Assembly (NCBI GenBank): GCA_001414345.1
Contig: LLCB01000456.1
Coordinates: forward strand, 1 to 34,406
Origin: Hymenoscyphus infarciens
Lineage: Eukaryota > Ascomycota > Leotiomycetes > Helotiales > Helotiaceae
DNA length: 34,406 nt
Direction: 5' to 3'
The position numbers were made by a program, and so were the translations under genes. Below the pieces are notes generated by a model that was given only the letters and a program-made list of their open reading frames with translations, was not told where the DNA came from and made no database searches. Positions 9,193-21,096 of the stretch are shown piece by piece (the first letter of the stretch is position 1; every line of letters starts with the position of its first letter).

Positions 9193-10089
9193 ATGCACGT
9201 CTTCTTAACTGGCGCAACTGGATTCGTCGGAACAGAAGTCGTCAAAGAGCTTCAGAAAGCAGGCCACACGGTCTTAGGTCTCGTCCGCTCCGAAGAATCC
9301 GCCAAAAAACTCGAAGCAACAGGATCAAAAGCCCTACGAGGAACACTCGAGGAGCTCGAAATCCTCAAACAAGGAGCGACAGAATCTGACGGCGTCATTC
9401 ATCTCGGCTTCGTCCACGATTTCTCCAACTACGAGAAAAGCTGTGCTATTGATTTCGCCGCCGTCGAGGCAATTGGCATCGCACTCGAAGGTAGTGGGAA
9501 ACCGTTCATCAATACCTCTGGAACTTTGGGAATCAGAGCTGATGGTGTCATCGCTACTGAAAATGACAAGCGGAATAAGGAGACTTTAGCTCATGGTCGC
9601 TTCAAGGGCGAGACGAGAGCTTTTGAGTTTGCATCATCGGGTGTGCGGGCCATGGTCATCTGTCTGCCACCTGCAACTCATGGGGATGGCGACCATGGAT
9701 TTGTTCCAATGCTCATCAAGGTGGCCAAGGAGAAGGGCGTGTCGGGATATATTGGCGATGGAAACAATGTGTGGCCGTCAAGCCATAAGTGTGATGTTGC
9801 CGTATTGTACAGATTGGTACTTGAGAAGGGCATCGCTGGTTCGAGATATCATGCTGTTCATGACCAGGCTGTCGCAACGAAGGATATTGCTGAGATCATT
9901 GGTCGAAAGTTGGATGTTCCTGTTGCGTCGAAGTCCACCGAGGAGGCTGCTGCTCATTTTGGTTTCATGTCTTGGCCTTTGTCTATGAACAGCCCAACAT
10001 CTGGTGATAAGACGCAGAAGGAATTTGGATGGAAGCCAACACATTCTAAGCTCCTTGAGGATTTGGAAAATGGAACCTATTTCGTCTGA
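9193..10089 (+). CDS. NAD(P)-dependent epimerase/dehydratase-like extended SDR
   Basis: 298 residues, single exon, predicted soluble. The N-terminal Rossmann fingerprint TGATGFVG (residues 6-13) binds NAD(P). It continues with the conserved layout of the atypical/extended SDR subfamily often labelled SDR_a7: GVIHLGFVHDF (67-77), FINTSG (105-110), a CLPPATHGDGDHGFVP segment (157-172), a GYIGDGNNVWPSSHKCDVA segment (185-203) and AAHFGF (about 250). Members are NAD(P)-dependent oxidoreductases or epimerases of mostly unknown substrate; no substrate can be assigned here. The classical YxxxK pair is not evident, which is usual for this branch. The start at 9193 is the first ATG in frame, just before the nucleotide-binding strand. 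The gene is intact, with an AATAAA at 10092-10097 just after the stop. It stands alone between transposon blocks, with no pathway partners in the window. Confidence 0.9.
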   Translation: MHVFLTGATGFVGTEVVKELQKAGHTVLGLVRSEESAKKLEATGSKALRGTLEELEILKQGATESDGVIHLGFVHDFSNYEKSCAIDFAAVEAIGIALEGSGKPFINTSGTLGIRADGVIATENDKRNKETLAHGRFKGETRAFEFASSGVRAMVICLPPATHGDGDHGFVPMLIKVAKEKGVSGYIGDGNNVWPSSHKCDVAVLYRLVLEKGIAGSRYHAVHDQAVATKDIAEIIGRKLDVPVASKSTEEAAAHFGFMSWPLSMNSPTSGDKTQKEFGWKPTHSKLLEDLENGTYFV

Positions 10090-10452
10090 GGAATAAATCG
10101 ACTGTTGGTGGCCAGCTGTGTCTGAAGGACAGAGGTGAGAAGTCTTGAATAATAGCAAAATGTCAAGTAGTTATATACAGGCACATTCTAAATTGATATG
10201 TTAGCATATCTTATCCTAGATTCTAAATTTACTATCTAGGAGCCAATGCTTTTTGAGCTCGCGGCTTTCGATATTGTCGGAGGTCTGAGTTTTGGAAAAG
10301 CATTCTATACTCTTAAGAACTCAGCATATCATTACCTTGTTGGTGCGTTACGAAAATTTATACATGCTTTTAGTTAAGATGTCATTCCACGTAATTTAGA
10401 ACTGGAAATGATATTTTTCCTAGACTTTCGAGACAGAAGAGATGGCGTTTAA
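10090..10452. other. 3' flank of the SDR gene, no gene seen
   Basis: Mixed composition grading to AT-rich. It carries the 3' untranslated region of the SDR gene. No coding sequence or RNA gene is recognised. Confidence 0.5.
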
Positions 10453-13400
10453 TAAGGGCCTGTTTAGCTTATATAAATTATTTAGATATATATATAGACA
10501 GTTAACGAGATGTCTTAAATAGTAACCTCGTATAAGTTAGTGTATATCATTAATTGTTTCTTAATATATTAAGTCAACGTTTAGCTCGTAGTGTATATCC
10601 TAGTACATATTCTTATATACTTAGTATATAGTTTAACTTAGTAAAGATTTTAGCTGCTCTTATTCTTAAAAGAAGCTTATTAATTTAAAAGATTAAGTAG
10701 AGATTGTTTTAGATTAGAGTGTTTAGCTTTCTATAATTAATATATTACTATAGCTTATTACTATTTAGCGTTTTAATAAAAAGTACTAGAGAGATAAAAG
10801 AGCTATTACTATTAATAATAAATACTTTATTTAGATTATTTATATAGTACTCTTTTATACTCTATAGCTTTATAGTTAACTATTAATATAGAGAAGAGTA
10901 TAAGATTAGAAGTAGCTTATCTAAAGTGATTTTGAATTATATTTATAATATAGTAAGAGCTTATTTAAAGCTATTTTTAAGAATATATTTTTAAATAAAG
11001 AGTAGTATTTTAGAAGTTAAGCTTATATTAGAGCTCTAGTCTTATTATTATTCTTAAGAGAGGCTGACCTTTTATTAATAATCTAATCTAGTTTATATAT
11101 ACTTATTATAAAGAACTCTATATCTTTATTTTTTATTTTATTTATATTTAAATAGTCTTTTTAGCTACCTAAAGCCGGCGCTATATAGACGTACTTATTT
11201 ATAGAGTTTTATCTAAAAGTAGCTTATATACTTCTTAGAGTACCTATTACTAGACCTACTATATATATATACCTCTACTACTCTAGTTTTATATTCTAGT
11301 AATAGCTTAGTATCTTCTTCTATTCTCTCTATTTTAATTTAAATTTAATATTTTTAGTTATTTTTATAGATAACTGATTTAGTTCTTTATAATAGCTCTT
11401 ATAAGAGCTTAGTTAGCTCTCTTTTATATAAGACTAATAATAATCGTCTTTTAGTATACTATCTTATATAGAACTATTCTCTAATATATCTCTAACCTAA
11501 GTTTCCTAGTTCTATCTTCTGTTCTCTCTACTCTATAGTTCTATACCTCTTAAGAGGTATTTTACTACTTTATCTAAGAGCTACTAAACGTACTTTAAAT
11601 GTCTACTAATATAAATAGTAGAGAATTAGTTCTCTATAACTACTAGAGAATCGGTTCTTTACTCTATAGTCTTATTCCTTCTAAGAGGTATTACGCTACT
11701 TTATTAAAATACTACGAAATATACTTTAAATATCTACTAATATAAATAGTAGAGAATCTATTATCTAGTTATAAAAACCTCTCTATATTTATACTCTTAT
11801 TTATACTATCTAGGTCTCTCTTAATTACTCTATTACCGTTGCTAAAGGTCTTTTACCTCTTTTAGTAATTCTCTTAACTTAAATATAGTATATACTAACT
11901 ATATAGAATAACTATTATAGATATTACCTCTAATCTTAGGTTAGTATATAGCTCTCGCCTTCTTAGAGTTATATATAATTCTATAGTATATCTAGAGTCG
12001 AAGTCCTCTAGTATTGGTAGATATATAGAATTAACTTTAAGAGCTTTTTGAATAAGTTCGTTTTAGTAGTCTATAGATACTACTATTAAGTAAATAAACT
12101 ATATAGGTCTTTTTTACTAATATCTAGTATATTACTATATATAACATAGCTTCTTTATAAAAGGTTAAGAGGCTTAAAACTCTAATAGTTATAAAAAGAG
12201 ATATTACTTCGTCGCTTTTTAACTTAAAATTAGCTCTATAGACAGTTCTAGAGATAAGATAGAACTACTAGAGGTTCGTAGAATACACCGTATATAGATA
12301 TTAAGTCTTCGTATTCTAGAACTCTATATCTAGTTATTTTATATTAAAGTATAGAGTATTTATACGTATCTTACTAATAAAAGAGTATAGAGTCTAGTCT
12401 ATCTAAGCTAGACTAGTAGCTAAGAGAGACTTTAGACTAAAGTTAAAAATAGAATCTTTAGAAAGAGTTATTATAGATAGAAGTAATAACTTTACTAAGA
12501 GTCTACCTTTTTATTATTTCTCTTATTAATAGATTATATATTCTTTAATTTATATTTAACTAGTGATTTATAATAAGCTTCTAGTTCTAGCTAGAAGTAA
12601 AAGAAAGTAAGAGCTTCTTATTAAGATAGTAAGTTAAGAGATAATTAAATAGCTAGATGATTTACTTCTTTAATATATTAAAAAAAAACTTTAAAATATT
12701 TTAACTAATTATTTCTAATTATTAACTATTATTAACTAAGATTTAATATAATAAAGAGGTAGTTATAGATATAATATTAATTAAGGTTTAAATATAGTTA
12801 TATAGACTATATTACTTTACTCTTAATACTACTATTATAACTATAAATAGATACTAAGTAAAGTAATTTCTAAATATATAAACTTAGTACTTAGAATATT
12901 TATAATACTAAGAGTTAGTTTAGAAAAAAGTAATTATTTATACTTATATCTATTAAAGCTTATATTTTAATACTAGATCTATATATACTAAAAGTAGTAT
13001 TTATAAGGAATTGTTTTTCTCTTATAAGCTAGGAAAGATTAAGATTTAATAGATTATATTTATATAAGCTTAGAAAGGAGTTTTTACCTAAGTCGCTTTA
13101 TTTTCCTCTTAACTTAGATTAGAGTTAGAGTACTCTTTAAAAGGTTAGTTCTTATATTAATTATTCTCTAGAGCTATCTCTTTAATACTAGGTAGCTTAG
13201 AGTAATGAAATTTTTAAGTATCTAAGCTTATTATAATAGTAAGATTTTATACTAGTAATAACTTAGTCTATAGCTATAGTCTTTAATCTTTTACTAGTAG
13301 AAGAGGGTCTAGAAGTTTATAAAACCTTCTAAGAGATATAATAAAGTCTATATATAAGTAGTAAGAGTTTTAGACTAGATAAGAATTAGAAGATATTTAT

Positions 13401-14889
13401 CTTTTATATAAAGAACTTATTACTACTAGTTTAGCTATAGTTATAGTAGTAATACTAGCTATATATAACTTAATATTTCAGCGTTATTCTTTATCTATAG
13501 CTAAAAGATCTATTATTATCTTAATAAAGTTGATTTTCTAATATCTCTTACTTATAATAGTAAAGCTTCTAAGTTAAAGTATTATCTTCTTCTATATATA
13601 GTAGAATCTTTCTAGGTCTAATACCTCTTTAAGTATAGCTATACTTAAGAAGTAACTTTTAATTTCTAAAAAAGTTTCTCTTATATAACTTTTCTCTCTT
13701 ATTTAAAGAGCTTAAAAAGCGTTTTAAGTATTCTTCTTTTTATAATCTATTAAGAAGTAGATATTAAGAAGTTTAATTATCTCTTTATAATCTTTAAATA
13801 CTAACTAACTTATATTAGACTTATATTAAAGCTCTAAGTAGTTCTAAGTAAGTTTCGTAATCGTTTTCTAAATTAGAGCTTTATAAGTTATAAGTATATA
13901 GTATTAGTTCGCGTTTACTAGGAGTCTATTCTATATAGATATCTTCTACTACTTATATATAAGTAATATACTATTATCTAAAGGTTTAATCTTCTCTATA
14001 ATCTCACTTTTAGCTAGTTAGAGTCTTTTTAAAAGGCTTTTAGATTACTAGTAGATTAGTAAAGAGAGGTTATTAGAGATAACTCTCTCTAACTAAAAGA
14101 GATTTAGTATAATAGGTATTATAAAAGAAGAGTAGTTAGATTAAAAGAGAGAAGTTAGAGTATATTTATTATTTAATAGACGTCTATTAATATCTTCTAT
14201 TATTACTTCTAACTTAATAATTCAATTCTAAATTTCCTAGGTTTCAGCTTCTATCTTAGTAATTCTATTCTTAATTTATTAGTTTTTAGCCTCTAGAGCC
14301 TAAACTATACTCTATATCTCGTCTATATTAGTAAAGTCTCTTTTATCTTTCTAGGATTAAAGAACTAAGCTCTTTCTCTTATTATTATAAGATCTCTTAT
14401 TCTTTAGTATTTAAAAGCGAGTTATAGACCTTTTAAATAGAGGTCGGCTTTCTTCTCTAATAATTCGCTTAATACGTAGTTATAAAGCTTAGAAGAGACC
14501 TAGAGTTACTTCTAGTTTAGATATATTAATATTTATAAAGAGAAGTTAAGAGAGTAAGTTAGAAGTTTTCTAGTACCTAGTATAATATTAACTATCTAAA
14601 TCATATATAGTATTCCTTATATAAAGAGAGTTATTAGAAATCTTAAAGATCTTTAGTATATTCTATTTCCTTTATTATATTAAGAATATAATTTTACTAG
14701 CTATCTAATAGATACTAAACTCTAATATTACTAGTAATTTCTAAGATCTCTAGTATTATAGCTATTTAAGAGGTTCTTATAACTATATCTAATTCTAGTC
14801 TAAATAGAGTTAGAGAAAGCGATATCTTAAGTAAGATATTATAATAGATTATCTTTAGTAAAGAATAATTTGTCTTTTTATATAATAAA
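10453..14889. repeat. RIP-mutated repeat block
   Basis: 4.4 kb of AT-rich sequence with very few CA/TG and no open frames. The left limit, TAAGGGCCTGTTTAGCTTA at 10453-10471, is nearly repeated at 33560-33578 and may be a transposon end. A 131-bp tandem duplication lies at about 11525-11760. The rest is unassigned transposon debris. Confidence 0.65.
11525..11760. repeat. Tandem duplication with 131-bp period
   Basis: Two adjacent copies begin at about 11525 and 11656. Shared strings such as ACTCTATAG, TAAGAGGTATT, TACTTTAAAT (11591 and 11722) and CTACTAATATAAATAGTAGA recur exactly 131 bp apart. Differences are mostly transitions, so the duplication probably preceded RIP or was itself mutated by it. 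Confidence 0.7.
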
Positions 14890-15020
14890 GAGTATATCTA
14901 AAAGAATAATATATATAGATACTAAGTACTAATATAGAAGAAAAGACTAAATTAGCCTTCTCTTATCTTAAAGAGAAGTATCTATATATAAGAGATTAGA
15001 TACTACTAAAGTCTAATAAT
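14890..15020 (+). repeat. Copia-like LTR fragment
   Basis: About 110-130 bp here align in the same orientation with about 32490-32615, including AATAATATATATA(G/A)ATACTA (a TATA-like core), then AATATAGAAGAAAAG and a hairpin AAAAGGCTA...TAGCCTTTT that is clearest in the 32.5-kb copy. It lies upstream of copia-type pol remnants in the same orientation, so an LTR is the likeliest reading. The LTR ends are not defined. Confidence 0.45.
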
Positions 15021-15989
15021 AATAATAACTAAGTCTTATCTAATATAGCTAATACTAAAGAATAAGAGCTAAAAAGCTAAATATATAATATCTAAACCTT
15101 AATCTCTTTTATATATAAATATTAGATATTAATACCTTTAGTATCTTTAGTTATATAAGTAGTAGTAATTCGTGCTCTCGGCGTAGAGATATTAGCAGTT
15201 TTATAAATACTAGTAATTTAGAATAATAGGCTATTATAACTAAAATCTTATAAAAAAGAGAGAACTTTTAAGCTCTAGAGTAGATAAAAAGTAAGCTAGA
15301 GTAGATAGAATATTAATTAATACTTACTCTTCTTTTAATATTAACTTTATTAGTTAGAGATTTATTAAAATACTAATATTCTAGAATCTCTTTTAGAACT
15401 GCTTTAGAAGCGTAGACGTAGCTAACTCTAAAAGTATCTAAGACCTCTAAATAAGTCTTTTATAGTATTATTCTAAGAGCTAGATACTTTTATTAATAAA
15501 ACTTAGAACTATATTACTCTTAAAGAGATTAAAACTTTTATTACTAGTTTAAGTAAGCTTTATATTATTAAAGTATTTATAGCTAATAATAATATACTAT
15601 ATATTAAATTATAATAAAAGAAGATTAATTATTTAATTAATTATAGTATTTATAAGATTATTACTTAGAACGAGTTACTTTCTAATACTAGAATATTTAG
15701 ATTATAGTTTATAGATAATATTAAATTTAAGAGTATAGTACTTACTTTTATAAAGTAAAGACTAGTAATATAGATATATAATAATACTAGAGAGCTACTA
15801 GTACTTAATTAAGTCTCTAATATTTTAAGAGTAAGCTATAGAGTTATTGTAGTACTTATTATCATATTTCGAGGTTAATAAGTATTTTTTTAAGATATTA
15901 TATAAGTATATATATAATTATTAACTAAATTAAATTAGAAATTCTTTATATATCTACTAAAGAGATACTTCTAATATAAAGATATATTC

Positions 15990-17097
15990 TTTAAAGTCGT
16001 TAAACTATTTTATAGTATTCTAGAAGCTAGAAACTATTAGTTTATAATATATTATAGATACTATTTTATAAATCTTATAATAGAATAATCTATAATCGAC
16101 TCTTATCTTTTATATACTAAATTAAATAATATCTCTTTTGATATAATAAGCTTTTAAACTAATAGTACTTTTATATTTACTAATAAGAAAGAAGATTCTA
16201 TTAAAGAAAGTAAATTTATATCTAAGAAGAGAGAAGAGCTTAGTATTAATTATCTAATTAAATTTAATAAAGACTTAATTATTAAATATTTAGATAACTC
16301 TATCGCCTTTATCTTAAATTCTATAAAATACTTAAGTTTAGTATAAAAAGTACTAGCTAAGATATCTAATATAAAAGAGATATTATATATAGTAAAAACT
16401 AAGAATTAATTTATTATATAATATTTTTAATAGATAAACTTAGCTATAGTATTATAATCTAAGACTACTTTCGATTTATTATATACTACTTAAACTATTA
16501 ATTCTTAAAATAATAATATTTTACTTCTTAATAAGCGATTTTAATAGTAAATAAATAATACTATAAAAGAGCTTAAATATATTAAAGTAGATTAAGATTT
16601 TTTAAAGTTATATACTTTTATTAAAAGATTATTTACTAATAATAAGAACTTATTATTATAGATTCGCTATATTATTATACTTATAGATAAGAATAATAAT
16701 ACTATCATTTTATATTAGTCTTCTACTAAGTATAAGAGAGTTATCTATAGTGTCTAAGTATTTGAATTATATATAATAAGCTCTAGTTTTAATAATACTA
16801 CTTCTATTAAATTAATCTTAGAAAATAGCTTATACTTTAAAGTCTTACTTATTATATATACTAATTCGAAGTCAATTTATAGCTAAATTAGATATAACTA
16901 AAGAGAAGTAAAAAGTAATTAATATTATAGACTTATAAGAGATATATAAATTAAAAGAGATTAATATAATTAAATAGATTAATAGTAATAGTAATCTTAT
17001 AACTACTATAACTAAAAGGAGTTACTATAATATCTTATAAAAGTTAATTAATATTAATAAGCTTATAGAGTAGATAGAATAGAATAAGAGAAAATAA
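15990..17097 (+). pseudogene. Ty1/copia retrotransposon pol remnant (RT-RNase H), RIP-ruined
   Basis: Despite many stop codons, the plus strand keeps the order of a fungal copia polyprotein C-terminal half. The reverse transcriptase part has KVVK-LFYSILEARNY at about 15993-16040, corresponding to the family's VVKPLYGIPEAGNHW. Then come a TNSTFIFTNKKEDS stretch (about 16160), KFNKDLI, and TTFDLLYTT (about 16470; family TFDLSFAAQ). The RNase H part has SSTKYKR (about 16715) and IYTNSKSIY (about 16855; family YTDSKSLY). The end is INSNSNLITTITK (about 16975; family NSNPADAMTK), closing near 17096. Stops fall where CAA, CAG or TGG codons would be expected, as RIP produces. No protease or integrase motif was found upstream, and the space back to the LTR-like sequence is too short for them, so the copy is probably internally deleted as well. 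Confidence 0.75.
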
Positions 17098-19289
17098 GAC
17101 TATAAAATAAGCACTTCTTTTTAGTTAAGAATTAAGATAGAGAGCTAGAAATAGTTAGACTAGATAGAATGTTTTTATTATTTTTTAAATACTAACTTTA
17201 ATTATTTTAAAGAAGTACTAGTATTAGTATATCTAAGAGTAAATAGCTACTTAGATTAGTATACGTAGAAATATATAATCTTTTTATTTAAGAACTATTT
17301 AGCTATAGTTTATACGAACGGAAATATAACTCTTTTATATCGCTTTTATAACTATAGAGTTATATTATCTATAGTAGTAATATTTAAGATATCTCTAGTT
17401 TAAAGGTTTTATAAAGTGTTTATAGTACTTAAGTAAGTAGTATTATAGAAGTGCTTCTTACTTTTTAAATAAATTCTCTTATTCTTCTCTCTTTAGAAAG
17501 CTTTTCTTTATATATACTAGATTAATTATATATAGTAGTTTTACTACTTATTATAATATAAATCTCTATATTAGTATAGTCTTAATATCTAGTACTCTAA
17601 TATCTCTAAAGACTATAATATAACTAATTAATTTTAATATAAAAATATAATTGAAAATAATAATAGTAATATATAAAACTTTTAGAGTAATTAAGAGAAG
17701 GCTAGATATATAAGAAATAAGTAAATTAGATATATACTTAATTTATTATATATATTAGAGTATTAAATTCTATTATTAAGATTAGTAAAAACTCTTAAAT
17801 AATCTTAAATTAACTTAAGAATGTTTTAATTATATAACTCGTCTCTTTATTTAATTACTATATAAACGTTTATTTACGATAATTCTAAAGACTTAATTTA
17901 TAAATACTTCGAAGCTAACTAGTATTACGAGAGTTTCTCTTAAGAGCTTTAGTTTTAAAGTTTTTCTTTATATAGCTAGTATAAAAGTAGAGAGAATAGT
18001 AAAAGTAATATAAGAAGAGTAGTTAGTAAAGAAATAGATATTAGAGAAAGTTAAAAATCTATAATATATACTATCTTAATTATATAGTTAGAGAATAAAA
18101 CTTATTCTTTTATATTATCTATCTAGTTTATTTACTATTTTCAACTTCTAAGAAACTATATAAAAGATAATATTAGTATTATTTTAGAATTCTCTTATAA
18201 TTATATTATAATATCTCTTTCTTATAAAGTTTTATTAATATTTATCTAATATTAAAGTAGTTATAATTACTCTACTTATCTAATAAAAGAAAATATAATA
18301 TATACAACTCTATAAAATATTATTACTACTATTTCTCTTTGAATTTAAAAGAGAAGATTATAATAGTAATGTTTTTTATCTATTACTTTCTAAGTAATCT
18401 ATCTCTCTTATATTTTATAATAGTTAATTAGTTAAAAAACTAAAGGTTAATAAGTTTAGAAAGTATATAATATTCTTAAAACTTTAAATATATACTTATA
18501 ACTAATAATCTTCAAATTATAGAAGTACTTATCTAGATTTTATTTTACTTTAGCTACTAATACTACAACTTTAGACTTATATTTATTTAAATATCTATAG
18601 ACTTTCTTTTCTTATAACTAGTATAAATTATAATACTTTTTGTTTTAAATATAAGTAAGTTATTATAATAGATAATACTTTAAAATATAATATATTAAGT
18701 AATAAAATAAAAAGAATATTATATTAAGAAGTTATTTATAAGAAATTTTTAAAAGTTATATATAGAAACTAGATTAGAAGTTACTAAACTAGCGACTATT
18801 AATAATATATAATAGCTTATTAAAATAAAAGAATTAACTTTAATACTAATAATTAATAACTTAAATACTTATATAGCTTATATTAAAGTTATACTTAACT
18901 AGAGAACTATCTAAATAGCTTTATATAATAATAATAAAAAGAATATTATAAACTAGAGAAGGAATAATTTAAAGAAAAGTAGCTATAAATTAAAAGTAGA
19001 TTTAAATAATAATATAAGAATTACTAGAATTATATTTTAATAATAGAAACTTTCTACCTTTGTCTTAAAAGATATTATATAATGAAGTAATAGATAATTA
19101 CTAAGCTAATTAAGCTAATTATAAAAGCTCTTTCTTTACTAGTACTAGAGTAGAAAAATAGAGAAAGACTAAAAGTACTTTTAATTAATATTAAGAGTAT
19201 ATAAAGAATTATATTCAGTCTATCTAGTCTCCTTACCTGAATATATATACTTCTTCTCTTATTTAAGAACTTATTTTATCTATTAGTAT
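17098..19289. repeat. RIP-mutated repeat block
   Basis: AT-rich, CA/TG-poor, with no readable gene. The first part is presumably the 3' end of the copia remnant; a matching 3' LTR could not be made out. The rest is unassigned. Normal composition resumes at about 19290. Confidence 0.6.
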
Positions 19290-19631
19290 AGTTAGTCAAA
19301 CGGCGTTGAGAAAGGTAGAGAGAGGAGAGGTTAGAAAATAGTTCATTCCTTTTCGGGCTTTTCTGCCAAAGGCGGTGAGTTGAGCGGTAATTTTTCTCTG
19401 CCAACCACACTAGATGGATGATTGATAATTAAGAATAACCAGTTGCAATGGAATTTCCAATGTAAGTAGACTAAAAACTGTAGTGGCGGAGAATGGGAAG
19501 GAAAAGAAAAAGTCGGCTGCAGCTCGGATAACGCTAAGATTGTGGGTGTTTTGCAGGGGGGCTGCTTCTTGGTGGGCTTCTCACGCTTCTCAAGAGTTAC
19601 TCACTGTTCAACCTCATAACAACCCACCACG
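19290..19631 (+). promoter_or_regulatory. 5' flank of the acetylornithine aminotransferase gene
   Basis: Ordinary composition. A CCAAT lies at 19457-19461. TTACTCA at 19597-19603 is one base off the TGACTCA bound by Gcn4/CPC1-type regulators of amino-acid synthesis, but it lies only about 30 bp before the ATG, so its role is doubtful. A GTAAGT near 19462 and a TTTTGCAG ending near 19556 could bound a leader intron; this is speculative. Confidence 0.35.
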
Positions 19632-21096
19632 ATGGCTCTCCGAATATCTGCAAAGAGGCTAGCAACCTCCCTCCAAACCCCTCAACTCTCCGCACCTGCC
19701 AATTGCATTCTCAAACGTTATGCCTCGCAACTTCCTAATGCCGACCCCCTCGAAGAATCAGAAAGCGGTGCCATTGTCAAGGAACAAGCCCCATATATGG
19801 TCAAGACATACGCCAAACCACCACCCATATTCGTCAGAGGGAAAGGTGTCAATCTCTGGGACAAGGAGGATAGGAAATACCTGGATTTCACGGCTGGCAT
19901 AGCAGTCAATGCCTTGGGCCATTGCGACGAGCAGATGAGCGAGATCATCGCAGATCAGGTAGGCTGCCTACTGATTCTCACAATGCCTACCAATTCTGAC
20001 CCCAATTCTGCAGGCCAATACCCTCGTTCACACATCCAACCTCTACCATAATCTCTGGACTGGTAGCCTCTCCGAACTCCTCGTACAAAAGACTGTGGAA
20101 TCTGGGGGGATGCACGATGCCAGTGCCGCCTTTATTTGCAACTCGGGCACGGAAGCCAATGAAGCTGCCATCAAATTTGCACGCAAGATGGGAAACGCGA
20201 AGAACCCGGGTCACAAGAAGGAGATTGTTTCTTTCCATGGCTCATTTCATGGCCGAACCCTGGGAGCTCTCTCGGCCACCCCAAATCCTAAATACCAAGA
20301 CCCTTTCAGGCCGTTGTTGCCAGGATTCAAGTATGGGAATTTCAATGAGCAGGAGATTGGTTTAAACAAGCTGGTGACCAACTATACATGTGGTGTGATT
20401 GTCGAGCCAATACAGGGCGAGGGTGGTGTGAACGAAGCATCAATTGAGTTTCTGGTGGCCCTGGCACAAATCTGCAGAAAGAAAGATGTGGTATTGATAT
20501 ATGATGAGATTCAATGCGGTCTGAGCAGAACAGGTACTTTTTGGGCACACTCCCATTTACCAAAAGAAGCACACCCGGATATCATCACCACCGCCAAAGC
20601 ACTTGGAAACGGATTTCCTATCGGAGCAACCATCGTCAATCAGCGAGTGGCGGATGCGATCAAGGTGGGTGACCATGGAACAACCTTTGGTGGAAACCCT
20701 CTTGGGTCCCGAATCGCAAATAACATCGTGTCCCGCCTTGCGGACGTGAATCTTCAAAAGGGGGTCGTCCACAAGGGTGAGATCTTCTGCAAGCATTTCG
20801 AAAATTTGCAGAAGAAATACCCAGAATTGATCCAGGAGGTTCGGGGGCGTGGGCTCATCCTTGGTTTACAACTTTGTCAAGACCCAACACCAATCGTTAC
20901 GGCTGCTCGTGAAAGGGGATTGTTGATCATCACGGCTGGCAAAAACACACTACGATTTGTACCTTCTTTGAATATTACCGAGGAAGAGATTAAGGAAGGG
21001 ATCAAGATTCTGGACGAGGCCATAAGCGTTGCAGTTACCCCTGGAGAGGAACCTGTTGGTGAGCAAGTAAAAGGAGAGGTGGACTCGCCAAACTGA
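19632..21096 (+). CDS. arg8: Acetylornithine aminotransferase, mitochondrial
   Basis: Two exons (19632-19958 and 20014-21096) encode 469 residues. The enzyme is a class-III PLP aminotransferase that converts N-acetylglutamate semialdehyde and glutamate to N-acetylornithine and 2-oxoglutarate, in the ornithine/arginine pathway in the mitochondrial matrix. The N-terminus (MALRISAKRLATSLQ..., Arg/Lys-rich and without acidic residues to about residue 36) looks like a mitochondrial presequence. Family marks: LDFTAGIAVNALGH in exon 1, CNSGTEANEAA about 151-161, HGSFHGRTLGALSAT about 184-198, EPIQGEGG about 240-247, DE(I)QCGLSRTG with the PLP-contacting Asp at 273, TTAKALGNGFPIGA with the Schiff-base Lys304, GTTFGGNPL about 341-349, and RGRGLILGL near the end. 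The ATG is chosen because it opens the presequence. All catalytic residues are present. The gene looks intact and functional although its downstream neighbours are decayed. Confidence 0.95.
19959..20013 (+). other. Intron of the acetylornithine aminotransferase gene
   Basis: 55 bp, GTAGGC...CTGCAG, phase 0, with a TTCTGAC branch-site match (19994-20000). Removing it joins IIADQ to ANTLVHTSNLYHN, restoring the conserved LVHTSNLYHN segment of the family. Without splicing the frame stops at 20051. Confidence 0.9.

Noticed and set aside
10453..19289. Mitochondrial DNA insertion as explanation of the AT-rich sequence
   Set aside because: No mitochondrial gene or rRNA was recognised, the CA/TG-specific depletion fits RIP, and copia pol motifs are present.
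9193..21096. A biosynthetic gene cluster linking the SDR and aminotransferase genes
   Set aside because: The two genes are 9.5 kb apart across a dead transposon block, the aminotransferase is plainly the arginine-pathway enzyme, and no core synthase or regulator is present.
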